Origin: DASUBV01 sp036501025
Lineage (GTDB): Bacteria > Actinomycetota > Actinomycetes > Streptosporangiales > Streptosporangiaceae
NCBI GenBank assembly: GCA_036501025.1
Contig: DASYBB010000200.1
Location: 1 to 64,000 of the forward strand
Length of the DNA: 64,000 nt
Direction: 5' to 3'
A program made the translations under genes and the position numbers. Each line of letters opens with the position of its first letter. Position 1 is the stretch's first letter. The notes below the pieces were generated by a model. It was not told the DNA's origin and ran no database searches. It saw only the letters and a program-made list of their open reading frames with translations. Positions 39,770 through 48,766 of this stretch are shown here, one piece after another.

Positions 39770-39821
39770 GCCGCGCCAGGCGCCGTCAGGTGCCGCGCGT
39801 CGTCAGGCGCCGACGCCGCCG

Positions 39822-40877
39822 TCAGGCCCCGCGGCCGCGGGTGATGCCGGGGGACATGCTCCTGACGATGCGCTCGAGGTCATCCACTGAGGCGAACTCG
39901 ACGGTGATCTTGCCCTTGCGCTGTCCCATCTCGACCTTGACCCGGGTCTCGAAGACGTCCGACAGCTTGGCCGCCAGGTCCTTCAGGGCGGGCGCGACGG
40001 GCGGGCGCCCGGTCCGCCGCGGGCCGGCGGGGGCGGGCCCGGTCGGGGCGCCCATCGTCACGATCTCCTCGACCGCCCGCACGGAGAGGCCCTCGGCCAC
40101 GATGCGGTTGGCCAGCCGCTCCTGGGCGGCCGGGTCGTCCACGGACAGCAGCGCCCGGGCGTGCCCTGCGCTCAGCACGCCGGCCGCCACCCGCTTCTGC
40201 ACCGCGGCCGGCAGCTTGAGCAGCCGGATGGTGTTGGAGATGTGCGGCCGCGACCGCCCGATGCGCCGGGCCAGCTCCTCGTGGGTGGCCGAGAAGTCAT
40301 CCAGCAGCTGCTGGTAGGCGGCGGCCTCCTCCAGGACGTTCAGCTGCTCCCGGTGCAGGTTCTCGATGAGGGCGTCGCGAAGCAGATCGGTGTCGGAGGT
40401 CTCCCGCACGATGGCGGGCACGAGCTCCAGCTCGGCGAGCTGGCAGGCCCGCCACCGCCGCTCGCCCATCACGATCTCGTAGCGCCCCGGCATGATCTGG
40501 CGGACGACGATGGGCTGGAGCAGCCCCACGATGCGGATGGACTCGGCCAGCTCGGCCAGCGCGTCCTCGTCGAAGATGTCCCGCGGCTGCCGCGGATTGG
40601 GCGTGATCGCCCCGACCGGCACCTCGTCGAAGTAGGCGCCCGCCACCACCGCCGGAGGGCGCTCGGCGCCGGGCGTGGTGCCGTCGTCGGAGACCGCGCG
40701 CAGGACCCGGGACTCCCCGGACGCATACGCGGGGGAGCCGGGCGACCCCTGGCCGCCGGCCCCGGTGGCGCCGGGCGACAGGCCCGCGGCGGGCGGGCCG
40801 GCACCGGGCGTGGTGCCCGGGGCGGTCGGGATCAGGGCACCCAGTCCCTTGCCGAGTCCCCGCTTCGGTTGCGGCAT
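39822..40877 (-). CDS. parB: Chromosome partitioning protein ParB
   Basis: CTP-dependent clamp that loads at parS and spreads to organise the origin region. The 351 residues have an N-terminal tail, the CTPase/Arg-patch motif VMGERRWRAC, the ENLHREQLNVLEEA segment and the parS-binding helix-turn-helix (ATHEELARRIGRSRPHISNTIRLLKLP), and a C-terminal dimerisation domain (GKITVEFASVDDLERIV). It is 71 bp downstream of parA in the same operon. Two perfect parS sites are in the window. Confidence 0.97.
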   Translation of the reverse strand: MPQPKRGLGKGLGALIPTAPGTTPGAGPPAAGLSPGATGAGGQGSPGSPAYASGESRVLRAVSDDGTTPGAERPPAVVAGAYFDEVPVGAITPNPRQPRDIFDEDALAELAESIRIVGLLQPIVVRQIMPGRYEIVMGERRWRACQLAELELVPAIVRETSDTDLLRDALIENLHREQLNVLEEAAAYQQLLDDFSATHEELARRIGRSRPHISNTIRLLKLPAAVQKRVAAGVLSAGHARALLSVDDPAAQERLANRIVAEGLSVRAVEEIVTMGAPTGPAPAGPRRTGRPPVAPALKDLAAKLSDVFETRVKVEMGQRKGKITVEFASVDDLERIVRSMSPGITRGRGA

Positions 40878-40948
40878 CGTCTCTCCTCGCTCACGCCGCG
40901 CGTTGGCGGACGCATGCCGAGTTACATGCTGCCAGGCGCGGCACTTGG

Positions 40949-42196
40949 CTAGCTAGCCGCTCGCTGTCCATTGCGAAACGCGATTTCCCGCGCGGCCGCC
41001 AGGTACGCCTGCGCGCCGCTGGAGCCGGGATCGTAGGTCATGACGGACTGGCCGTAGCTCGGCGCCTCGGACACGCGCACGCTGCGCGGGATCACCGAGC
41101 CCAGCACCACGTCGCCGAAGTGCTGGCGCACCTCCTCAGCCACCTGCGAGGCGAGCCGCGTCCGCCCGTCGTACATAGTCAGCAGGATCGTGCTGATGGA
41201 CAGTCCCGGGTTGAGGTGGCTGCGCACCAGGTCGACCGTGCGCAGGAGCTGCTCCAGTCCCTCCAGGGCGTAGTACTCGCACTGGATCGGGATCAGCACC
41301 TCCGGGGCCGCGACCAGGGCGTTCACCGTCAGCAGCCCGAGCGAGGGAGGGCAGTCGATCAGGATGTAGTCCAGGTCGGAGGCGTCGTACTGGGCGACGG
41401 CCCGGGCTAGCCGGGCCTCGCGGGCGACCAGCGGGACGAGCTCGATCTCCGCGCCGGCCAGGTCAATGGTCGCCGGCGCGCAGTACAGGTGCTTGAATCC
41501 CTCGACCCGGCAGACGACCGCCGACAGCGGCTGGCCTTCGACCAGCACGTTGTAGATGGAGCCCACGCCGGAGTGGTGATCCACGTCGAACGCGGTCGAG
41601 GCGTTGCCCTGCGGGTCCAGGTCGACGACCAGGACCCTGGCCCCGTGCATGGCCAGGCTCGCGGCCAGGTTCACGGCCGTCGTGGTCTTCCCGACGCCGC
41701 CCTTCTGGTTGGCGACGGTGATGATCCGGCAGGTGCCCGGGCGCGGCCACTGCTGGCCACCGGACCTCGCTACCACGGCAGCCTGCGCCGCCCTCGCGAT
41801 GGGCGTATCAGCCGAGCCGCCCGATCCTGCCGCCATGGGGACATCATCCTCGCTCTCACCAGATCTGCGTTCTGTCACCCCGGGCGCCGCTACCCCCGGC
41901 GCCGCCACCCCCGGCAGTGGGGCTCCCGGCTGCCGTGCCCCGTTCGCCGCCGCGGGCGTCCAGCCCCCGTACACCGGTGCCCCGTGGTGGTGGACCATGG
42001 CCCCGATGACCGCGGTTTCACGTGAAACTCCCGACAGCGCCTGCCGGAGCCGCTGCGGCGGGACACGCCGGTCCAGGCGGGCGGGACGGCCGGCCGGGCC
42101 GCCCGGGCACGGCGGCCAGCCCACGCCGTCCCGCGGCGGAGCCTCGGTCCGGCCGGGCCGCCGGGGCCAGCCGAGTCCGGCCGTGGCCGCCATCAT
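40949..42196 (-). CDS. parA: Chromosome partitioning ATPase ParA
   Basis: Deviant Walker ATPase that moves ParB-parS complexes. The 415 residues have ANQKGGVGKTTTAVNLAASL (Walker A with the signature Lys), VVDLDPQGNAST and ILIDCPPSLGLLTVNAL. The core begins at about residue 157. The long N-terminal extension includes GVSRET, encoded by an intact parS. The Streptomyces ParA N-terminus also contains VSRET, supporting translation from upstream of parS. ATG 42196 has GAGGTGA nearby. An ATG at 41998 would exclude parS. It lies between rsmG and parB. Confidence 0.96.
   Translation of the reverse strand: MMAATAGLGWPRRPGRTEAPPRDGVGWPPCPGGPAGRPARLDRRVPPQRLRQALSGVSRETAVIGAMVHHHGAPVYGGWTPAAANGARQPGAPLPGVAAPGVAAPGVTERRSGESEDDVPMAAGSGGSADTPIARAAQAAVVARSGGQQWPRPGTCRIITVANQKGGVGKTTTAVNLAASLAMHGARVLVVDLDPQGNASTAFDVDHHSGVGSIYNVLVEGQPLSAVVCRVEGFKHLYCAPATIDLAGAEIELVPLVAREARLARAVAQYDASDLDYILIDCPPSLGLLTVNALVAAPEVLIPIQCEYYALEGLEQLLRTVDLVRSHLNPGLSISTILLTMYDGRTRLASQVAEEVRQHFGDVVLGSVIPRSVRVSEAPSYGQSVMTYDPGSSGAQAYLAAAREIAFRNGQRAAS
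42015..42028. promoter_or_regulatory. parS centromere site inside parA
   Basis: GTTTCACGTGAAAC, a perfect parS, within the 5' coding part of parA (encoding VSRE/T). ParB bound here could both nucleate partition complexes and affect parAB expression. Confidence 0.93.
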
Positions 42197-42367
42197 CCGC
42201 CGTTCACCTCATCAGCTCTATCGCCAGGGCGCCGGGCGCGCCGTCCCGGTCGCTCGCCGCTGTCTCCATCATGAGCCGCCGCCGTGCCGTTCGCACGTCA
42301 ACTCACGGTCTGCCCGCATTAAGTCATGGCCCGCTTCTGCACTGAGACCGGGCCGGGCCCGCTGGCC

Positions 42368-43165
42368 TCATGCCAGGCCCGCTGGCCCGGCGATGGCATC
42401 CCCCGGATCACCCGCCGGCGCCGCGGTACCCGGACGCGGCGGCCGCTGGCCACCGCGCCGGCGATCCCGCCGGCTCCCGGCCGGCCGGGCCGCCTTTCGG
42501 GCCTGGGAACCGGGCGGACGGCCGGCGGCCGAACGCCGCCGGGCAGGCGCCCGGAACCTGACTACTGTGGCAGGCGGATCGACCTCGTCGCTACCGACCT
42601 GAAGAACCTCCAGGTCAGTGACACCCAGCTGGATCAGCTCCGGCCCGGCCTGGGCAACCTCGTCGCGCGCTCCGGCACCCTTGATGGCCAGCACGGTGCC
42701 GCCCGGCCGGCACAGGCCGACGGCCCACCCGGCCAGCTTGCCCAGGGGCGCGACCGCGCGGGCCGTAACGATGTCGGCGGAGATCTCCCGGGCCAGGTCT
42801 TCCGCCCGTCCGCGCACCACCTGCACGCGGGGCAGGCCGAGCTCGGCCACGCACTCGGTCAGGAACGCCGCCCGGCGCGCCATCGACTCCACCAGCAGCA
42901 CGTCGCACTCAGGCCGCAGCAGGGCCAGCACGATGCCGGGCAGGCCCGCGCCCGAGCCGAGGTCGGCCAGCACGCCGCGGGCGGGCACCAGCTCAGCGAC
43001 GACCGCGCAGTTGAGCAGGTGGCGGTCCCAGATCCGGGCCGCCTCAGCCGGGCCGATCAGCCCGCGCTCCACCCCCGGCCCGGCGAGCAGGCCGACATAG
43101 CGGGCGGCCGCGGGCAGGGCCGGGCCGAACAGGGCCGCCGCGGCCGGCGGCGGCTCCGGCAGCAT
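42368..43165 (-). CDS. rsmG: 16S rRNA (guanine527-N7)-methyltransferase
   Basis: SAM-dependent enzyme that methylates G527 of 16S rRNA. The 265 residues have the Rossmann SAM motif LADLGSGAGLPGIVLALL, the acidic loop LLVESMARRAAFL, VVRGRAEDLA and VTARAVAPLGKL. The last 50 residues are a basic Arg/Pro-rich tail beyond the usual end. The ATG at 43165 is preferred; an upstream GTG in frame lacks a ribosome site too. It lies between jag and parA, 171 bp upstream of parA. Confidence 0.94.
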   Translation of the reverse strand: MLPEPPPAAAALFGPALPAAARYVGLLAGPGVERGLIGPAEAARIWDRHLLNCAVVAELVPARGVLADLGSGAGLPGIVLALLRPECDVLLVESMARRAAFLTECVAELGLPRVQVVRGRAEDLAREISADIVTARAVAPLGKLAGWAVGLCRPGGTVLAIKGAGARDEVAQAGPELIQLGVTDLEVLQVGSDEVDPPATVVRFRAPARRRSAAGRPPGSQARKAARPAGSRRDRRRGGQRPPRPGTAAPAGDPGDAIAGPAGLA

Positions 43166-43185
43166 GGAGTTCCGCACCCGTCCGA

Positions 43186-43857
43186 TCAGCCGGCGGGGAG
43201 CACGACAACGCGGCGGTTGGGCTCCTCGCCCTCCGACTCGCTGCTCAGTCCCGCGTCGGCCACCGCATCGTGGACGATCTTCCGCTCGAACGGGTTCATC
43301 GGCCACAGCCGCTTGGGCTCGCCGGTCCGCTTGACCTCGTCCGCGGCGTCTCGGCCCGTCTCGGCCAGTTCCGTGCGCCGCCGCTGCCGGTAGCCCCCGA
43401 CGTCGAGCATCATCCGGGTCCGCATGCCCGTCTGCCGGTGCACCGCGAGCCTGGTGAGCTCCTGGAGCGCCTCGAGCACCTCTCCGCGCGGCCCGACCAG
43501 CTCATCCAGGGTGGCACCGACTACCGAGACGAAGGCCCGCTCGCCCTCGACGTCCATGTCGATGTCGCCGTCCAGGTCCGCGACGTCGAGCAGGCCCTCG
43601 ATGTAGTCGGCCGCTATCTCGCTCTCGGCCTCCAGGTCCGCCACCGAAAGGCTGGCGCCGCCGGCCTCACCCGGCGCCGCGGCCCGCTCTCCGCCCGCGG
43701 AGTCGCCCTCATCCGGGCCGTCCGCCTCCTCGAGCTCATCGGCGTCATCGACGTCGGCGTCGTCCAGGTCGGCGTCGTCTTCCAGGTCAGGCACCTGGTC
43801 GGCCTCGTCCAGCGGCTCAGTGCCCGGCACGTCCTTCTCCTCGTCAGGGTCGGCCAC
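43186..43857 (-). CDS. jag: Jag/KhpB-type single-stranded nucleic acid-binding protein
   Basis: RNA-binding partner in the yidC-jag neighbourhood. The protein is 223 residues. The first 75 are extremely acidic (Asp/Glu-rich); then come a KH domain (FVSVVGATLDELVGPRGEVLEALQELTRLA) and an R3H domain (MNPFERKIVHDAVADAGL, then EPNRRVVVLP). The N-terminal Jag domain seen in Firmicutes is absent, as usual in actinobacteria. A GTG at 43857 has GGGGAG six bases upstream. It lies 20 bp upstream of rsmG. Confidence 0.93.
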   Translation of the reverse strand: MADPDEEKDVPGTEPLDEADQVPDLEDDADLDDADVDDADELEEADGPDEGDSAGGERAAAPGEAGGASLSVADLEAESEIAADYIEGLLDVADLDGDIDMDVEGERAFVSVVGATLDELVGPRGEVLEALQELTRLAVHRQTGMRTRMMLDVGGYRQRRRTELAETGRDAADEVKRTGEPKRLWPMNPFERKIVHDAVADAGLSSESEGEEPNRRVVVLPAG

Positions 43858-44017
43858 CACGTTCTCCCCTTGCCTCACGCCAGGCCCTCCTCAAGATCCA
43901 TATCTCCATACGCCAGCCACATCGGCGTCACGACCTCAGTTCCTGACCCGGGCGCGCGCGCCCGGGTATCCCGCGGCCGGGCTCGCCGGCCGCTAGGCAG
44001 CTTGCCTCCGGGCCGGC

Positions 44018-45220
44018 TCAGCGCTTGCCGCTGCCGCCCGAGCGCTTGCTCCGCGACTGGCGCTGGCGCTGCTGCCGGACGAGCTTAACGTCGGGCTCCT
44101 CCGGCTCGGGCGCAGGCTCCGGCTCGCTCCGGCCGCGGCCGAGCTTGCGGAGCATCGAGCCCGCGCCCGCGCCGTTGGCCTGGGCATCGCCCGCCCGGCT
44201 GCCCGTCTGCGTCTTGCCGCTCGCGGCCCTGCTGGCCGCCGCCCCGCCGCTGGCCGGCTTGCCGCTCGCGGCCGACTTGGCCGCGGGGGCCGCCTTGCCG
44301 TTCGCGGCCGGCTTGGCCGAGCCCGAGGCGGACCCGTTCACCGCGCCGCCATTCTGCCCGGCCCGGGCCCGCGGCGCGCGCGAGCTGGAGATGCCCTTGG
44401 GGGCCAGGGCAGGGGCCGGCGCACCGTCGGCCACCGGGCTCGGCGGCGTCCACGGATACCGCTTGAACAGGGCCCACTGCTGGGCCAGCGTCCACAGGTT
44501 GGTGGTCACCCAGTACAGGACCAGCCCGAACGGCCAGTACAGGCCGGTCAGGGCGAAGAACGGCATGATGTAGGCCATGTACTTCTGGGAGTTGCCCATG
44601 GGGTTATCGGGCGACGCCGCCGGCATCATGCCGCGCTTCATGCTCTGCCGCACGGTCAGGTAAGTCGTTGCCATGCTGACCAGGACCGCGAGCAGGATCA
44701 CGGCCTTGGCGTGCAGCGGCACGTGGAGAGTTCCGGTGAACAGGAACTTGTCGGCGATCGAGACGCCCAGGATCTTGGCGTGCTCGGCCGCCGTCACCAT
44801 CTCCAGGGTCAGGTGGTACTTCGGCACCTGGCCGGGCTTCCACTCCGCGATCGCCCGCAGGACGCTGAACAGGGCGAAGAACAACGGCAGCTGCGCCACG
44901 ACCGGGAGGCACCCCATCAGCGGGTTGACGCCCGCCTCCTGGTAGAGCTTCATGGTCTCTTGGTTGAGCGTCTGCTTGTCGTTCTTGTAGCGCTTGCGCA
45001 AGGCCGCCATCTGCGGCTGGAGCGAGCTCATGGCCCGGGTCGTGTGCATCTGCTTGATGAACAGCGGCACCATGACCAGGCGCATGGCCACGACCAGGAT
45101 GATGATGGTCAGCGCCCAGGTCCAGCCGCTGGAGGCGCCGAAGATCGGGCTAAGTCCGTCCCAGATCTTGGTGACGATCCAACCCACGGCGTCATACAGG
45201 ATGTTCAGTGGGTTACCCAC
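44018..45220 (-). CDS. yidC: Membrane protein insertase YidC
   Basis: Inserts and folds membrane proteins with or without Sec. The 400-residue protein has the Oxa1-type five-TM core: WTWALTIIILVVAMRLVMVPLFIKQM with the groove Arg, then the cytosolic hairpin (LQPQMAALRKRYKNDKQTLNQETMKLYQEAGVNPLMGCLPVVAQLPLFFALF). It lacks the large proteobacterial periplasmic domain. The C-terminal 130 residues are Ala/Lys/Arg-rich and likely contact the ribosome. It overlaps yidD by eight bases. Confidence 0.96.
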   Translation of the reverse strand: MGNPLNILYDAVGWIVTKIWDGLSPIFGASSGWTWALTIIILVVAMRLVMVPLFIKQMHTTRAMSSLQPQMAALRKRYKNDKQTLNQETMKLYQEAGVNPLMGCLPVVAQLPLFFALFSVLRAIAEWKPGQVPKYHLTLEMVTAAEHAKILGVSIADKFLFTGTLHVPLHAKAVILLAVLVSMATTYLTVRQSMKRGMMPAASPDNPMGNSQKYMAYIMPFFALTGLYWPFGLVLYWVTTNLWTLAQQWALFKRYPWTPPSPVADGAPAPALAPKGISSSRAPRARAGQNGGAVNGSASGSAKPAANGKAAPAAKSAASGKPASGGAAASRAASGKTQTGSRAGDAQANGAGAGSMLRKLGRGRSEPEPAPEPEEPDVKLVRQQRQRQSRSKRSGGSGKR

Positions 45221-45539
45221 CGGCTAGCTCCCTTGCGCTTTGCTCAGAAATCTCGGAGTCCGCGGCCCGGCGCCGGGCCGGCCTGGCGGGCGGTACCGGA
45301 TCCAGGCCCCCGGCATGGAACGGATGACAGCGGCCCAGCCGCCGCGCCGCCAGCCAGGACCCGCGCAGGGCACCGTGTACCTGCACTGCCTCCAGCGCAT
45401 AGGCACTGCACGATGGGTAGAAGCGGCACGATGGCGGGAGCAGCGGGCTGATCAGCCGCCGGTACCCGGTCAGCAGCATGACCAGCACCCAGACGCCGGC
45501 TGACCGCCGGCCGGGCGCTTGCTGACCGCCTGTGGTCAT
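45213..45539 (-). CDS. yidD: Membrane protein insertion efficiency factor YidD
   Basis: Small membrane-associated protein that assists YidC insertion. The 108 residues have the invariant LTGYRRLISPLLPPSCRFYPSCSAYALEA and LGRCHPFHAGGLDPVP, with the three conserved Cys. The N-terminus is a short basic amphipathic segment. It overlaps both neighbours (rnpA by four bases, yidC by eight), so the rnpA-yidD-yidC set is translationally coupled. Confidence 0.95.
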   Translation of the reverse strand: MTTGGQQAPGRRSAGVWVLVMLLTGYRRLISPLLPPSCRFYPSCSAYALEAVQVHGALRGSWLAARRLGRCHPFHAGGLDPVPPARPARRRAADSEISEQSARELAGG

Positions 45540-45898
45540 CCCGAGTACCGTGCCCTATCCTGCCGCCGGAGCAGTGCTGCGATAACCAGGTCGAGTTCGG
45601 CGGCGAGATCCTCCTGGCGTGCCGTCGCGGCGCGGGGATTAGCGCGCAACACAAGCAGGCTACCTCCCGGAAGTGACGTGAGGCGCCCACGGGCCAGGTG
45701 GCGGAGGCGCCGCTTGACCCGATTGCGGACCACCGCGGGACCGACCACGCGCGAGACGATGAAGCCCACCCGGGCCGGGTCGCCGGACGGGCCGATCAGC
45801 AGGTGACCGGCGAGCAGCGGCTTTCCGGCCCGGATGCCGCGCCGCACGGCCAGCGTGAACTCCGCTGAGCGGCGCATTCTCGCGGCCGCGGGGAGCAT
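45536..45898 (-). CDS. rnpA: Ribonuclease P protein component
   Basis: Protein subunit of RNase P, which trims the 5' ends of tRNA precursors. The 120 residues start LPAAARMRRSAEF and include the RNA-binding RNR motif VVRNRVKRRLRHLA. It is just downstream of rpmH, the classical pairing, and its stop overlaps the yidD start. Confidence 0.94.
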   Translation of the reverse strand: MLPAAARMRRSAEFTLAVRRGIRAGKPLLAGHLLIGPSGDPARVGFIVSRVVGPAVVRNRVKRRLRHLARGRLTSLPGGSLLVLRANPRAATARQEDLAAELDLVIAALLRRQDRARYSG

Positions 45899-45928
45899 CG
45901 GCCGTCACCCACCTCCGACGACCGTCAG

Positions 45929-46066
45929 TCAGACGCTGACGCGCGCGCGGCCCTTCCGGCGCCGCGCGGCCAGGACGGCCCGGCCCGCCCGGGTGCGCAT
46001 GCGCAGCCGGAAGCCATGCGTCTTGGCACGGCGACGGTTGTTCGGCTGGAACGTACGCTTGCTCAC
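45929..46066 (-). CDS. rpmH: 50S ribosomal protein L34
   Basis: The 45-residue, very basic large-subunit protein (SKRTFQPNNRRRAKTHGFR, ending RKGRARVSV). The GTG at 46066 is chosen: GGAG is six bases upstream and the conserved SKRTFQPN follows directly. The open frame continues 19 codons upstream but is not part of L34. It is divergent from dnaA across the first part of the origin region and leads the rpmH-rnpA-yidD-yidC-jag set. Confidence 0.97.
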   Translation of the reverse strand: MSKRTFQPNNRRRAKTHGFRLRMRTRAGRAVLAARRRKGRARVSV

Positions 46067-46498
46067 CAGATACTCCAGGGCTGCTGCACTAGGGAAAACC
46101 TGCATGACGGGGAAATCCGGCATTTCAGGCCGCCAGTCCGTCGGGGCGAGGCATGCTTCACCCGCCCCGGACTAGCCGGGCTAAACAACGCTACGCGGTC
46201 CCGGCCGCGCGGGTCAAACTGGCTGGTCCGGCGCCCGGCCGGGCCGCGGCCCGGCGAGCCCGCCCGGCTTGCGATTACGGCCGCCGCAGCGCAGCATGAC
46301 CCTGGCCGTTTCCCCAACGTGCCGGGAAACGGGGCCTAGTCTGTGGATACCGGCGCCGTACCCGGGGACTCGGGCCGTCCCCGCGCTGACCGGCCCGCCG
46401 CGGCGGCGGCGCACAACCTAGCGCAGCGCACCTTTGCAACGTGCACATGCTGTGGAAAAACCTGTTGATCACTTGTGGGGGCGCGAGGTGAGCTGCAT
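46067..46498. promoter_or_regulatory. rpmH-dnaA intergenic region with DnaA-box-like sites
   Basis: 432 bp without a gene. It carries divergent promoters for rpmH and dnaA and at least two DnaA-box-like 9-mers: TGTGGATAC at 46342-46350 (complement GTATCCACA) and TGTGGAAAA at 46451-46459 (complement TTTTCCACA). The second lies 40 bp before the dnaA start, a position suited to autoregulation. Confidence 0.6.
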
Positions 46499-48328
46499 AT
46501 GAGAGAAGACGACCTCGCAGCGGTGTGGGCCCGGTCTCTGGCTGACCTGGCCGACATGCAGATCGAGCCGCACCAGCGTGCGTGGCTCCAGCTCACCCGG
46601 CCGCTCGGCCTGGTCGAGAACACGGCCCTGATCGCCGCGCCCAACGACTTCGTCAAGGAGCAGCTGGAGACGCGGCTGCGGGCGCTGATCACCAATGCCC
46701 TCTCCCGGGAGCTGGACCGCAGCATCCAGCTCGCCGTCACGGTCGACCCGGCCGCCGCCGCGGCCACGGAGCCGCCGGCCCGCCGGGCCGAGCCCGGCCG
46801 TGCCCCGGCCCAGGTCCAGGCCAGCCTCGACCACGCCGACGCCGGCTCGGCCAACGGCGGCCACCTGACCACGGACCTCGCCGCCGCCGGCGAGCGGAGC
46901 TCTTTCTCCGGCGGCCCGTTCTCCGGCGGCGGGCAGCCCGGCACCGGGCGCGGCCCCGCGGCCGGACGCCACCCCGGCGGCGACCTGGACCGGCGCGACG
47001 CCGCGGACCGCCACGACGCCGCGGACCGGCGGAACGCCGCCGCCCTCGGCCTGGCGCCGCCCGCGGGCGGCGCGGGGACCCGGGCCGACGACCGGGCCGT
47101 GCCCGCGGCCCGGCCGAGCTCCGACGGGACGGGCCGGGGCGCCCACCTGAACGGCGCGGACGACGATCTCGACGACCGCCGCCGCGACCGCCGGGATGAC
47201 CGCCCGGCGGGCCGGGGCGGCCCATCGGGCCTGCCGCCGATGGCCGGCCCCGGCGGCGGGTCGGGCCTTGGCCAGCCGCCCCGGCCCGCGGCGGCCCGGC
47301 TGAACCCGAAGTACACGTTCGAGACCTTCGTGATCGGCTCCAGCAACCGGTTCGCCCACGCCGCCGCCGTCGCGGTCGCGGAGGCGCCGGCCAAGGCGTA
47401 CAACCCGCTGTTCATCTACGGCGACTCGGGGCTGGGCAAGACGCACCTGCTGCACGCCATCGGGCACTATGCCCAGAGCCTGTACCAGGGGCTCAAGGTC
47501 CGCTACGTGAGCTCCGAGGAGTTCACCAACGACTTCATCAACATGATCCGGGACGGCAAGCAGGACGGCTTCCGCCGCCGCTACCGGGACGTCGACGTGC
47601 TGCTGGTGGACGACATCCAGTTCCTGGAGAACAAGGAAGGAACCCAGGAGGAGTTCTTCCACACCTTCAACACGCTGCACAACGCGAGCAAGCAGATCGT
47701 CATCTCCAGCGACCGGGCGCCGAAGCGGCTGGTCACCCTGGAGGACCGGCTGCGCAGCCGGTTCGAGTGGGGCCTGCTGACCGACGTCCAGCCGCCCGAG
47801 CTCGAGACCCGCATCGCGATCCTGCGCAAGAAGGCCGTTCAGGACCGGCTGAACGCGCCGCCCGAGGCCCTGGAGTACATCGCGAGCCGGATCTCCACCA
47901 ACATCCGCGAGCTGGAGGGCGCCCTCATCCGGGTGACCGCCTTCGCCAGCCTCAACCGGCAGAGCGTGGACCTCCAGCTGGCCGAGTTCGTGCTGAAGGA
48001 CCTGATCCCCGAGACGCACGGGCCGGAGATCACGGCCGCGACGATCATGGGCCAGACGGCCTCGTACTTCGGCCTGTCGATCGAGGACCTGTGCGGCACC
48101 TCGCGCTCGCGGGTCCTGGTCACCGCCCGGCAGATCGCCATGTACCTCTGCCGCGAGCTGACCGACCTGTCGCTGCCGAAGATCGGGCAGCAGTTCGGCG
48201 GCCGCGATCACACCACCGTCATGCACGCGGACCGCAAGATCCGGTCGCTGATGGCCGAGCGGCGGTCCATCTACAACCAGGTCACCGAGCTCACCAACCG
48301 GATCAAGCAGCAGGCGCTGTCGGGGTGA
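46499..48328 (+). CDS. dnaA: Chromosomal replication initiator protein DnaA
   Basis: Binds DnaA boxes and opens oriC. The 609 residues have domain I (1-90), an unusually long Pro/Gly/Arg/Asp-rich domain II (about 90-265), AAA+ domain III with Walker A GDSGLGKTHLL (about residue 308) and Walker B LLVDDIQFLE, and domain IV with the box-binding motif GGRDHTTVMHADRKI. The long domain II is typical of Streptomyces-like actinobacteria. ATG 46499 has GAGGTGA seven bases upstream. Confidence 0.97.
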   Translation: MREDDLAAVWARSLADLADMQIEPHQRAWLQLTRPLGLVENTALIAAPNDFVKEQLETRLRALITNALSRELDRSIQLAVTVDPAAAAATEPPARRAEPGRAPAQVQASLDHADAGSANGGHLTTDLAAAGERSSFSGGPFSGGGQPGTGRGPAAGRHPGGDLDRRDAADRHDAADRRNAAALGLAPPAGGAGTRADDRAVPAARPSSDGTGRGAHLNGADDDLDDRRRDRRDDRPAGRGGPSGLPPMAGPGGGSGLGQPPRPAAARLNPKYTFETFVIGSSNRFAHAAAVAVAEAPAKAYNPLFIYGDSGLGKTHLLHAIGHYAQSLYQGLKVRYVSSEEFTNDFINMIRDGKQDGFRRRYRDVDVLLVDDIQFLENKEGTQEEFFHTFNTLHNASKQIVISSDRAPKRLVTLEDRLRSRFEWGLLTDVQPPELETRIAILRKKAVQDRLNAPPEALEYIASRISTNIRELEGALIRVTAFASLNRQSVDLQLAEFVLKDLIPETHGPEITAATIMGQTASYFGLSIEDLCGTSRSRVLVTARQIAMYLCRELTDLSLPKIGQQFGGRDHTTVMHADRKIRSLMAERRSIYNQVTELTNRIKQQALSG

Positions 48329-48766
48329 CCGGGTCGTGACCAGTTCTTCCACAGGCCGTCAGCTGAGTAGCCTGAGCAGCGACTACTACGCTTCGCATTC
48401 AATCGGACACGAAATTCGGTCGGAGTGCACAATCGGCGCACACAGGCTGTGGATGAATCTGTGGACAGCCTTGGGATCGCCGGCGGATAATCCCGGCCAA
48501 CCCGGGGGCAACGCCGCGGTTACCGGCGGGCAACGGCCGGGTGTCCACAGCGCGCACCCGGGCCGTACCCGGGCCGGGAGCCGGGCTGTGGACGTGACTC
48601 GCCGGCCTGACCTGGCCGGACCCGGGATATCCCCGGGATCCACCGACCCTATGACGACTACGTTCCTCTATCTAGAAAAGAATCCACGTACCAAGCAGGC
48701 TGGCGGGCCGCGGCGCAGCGCCCCGGCTCCCGGCCGGACCGACCGCAGATCAGGAGGCGGCGTCAG
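48329..48766. other. oriC: Chromosomal replication origin oriC
   Basis: The 438-bp dnaA-dnaN gap. Box-like sites are TCTTCCACA (48345), the complements TCATCCACA (48448-48456) and CTGTCCACA (48460-48468), GTGTCCACA (48541-48549) and ACGTCCACA (complement, 48587-48595). The pair at 48448 and 48460 is 12 bp apart on the same strand. The most AT-rich part, a candidate unwinding element, is about 48648-48695. I count fewer boxes than the roughly 19 known for Streptomyces oriC. Confidence 0.85.

Noticed and set aside
39770..39821. CGTCAGG-type short repeats between the acetyltransferase and parB ends
   Set aside because: The units are irregular and very short. They may form part of a convergent terminator, but I cannot define a clean stem.
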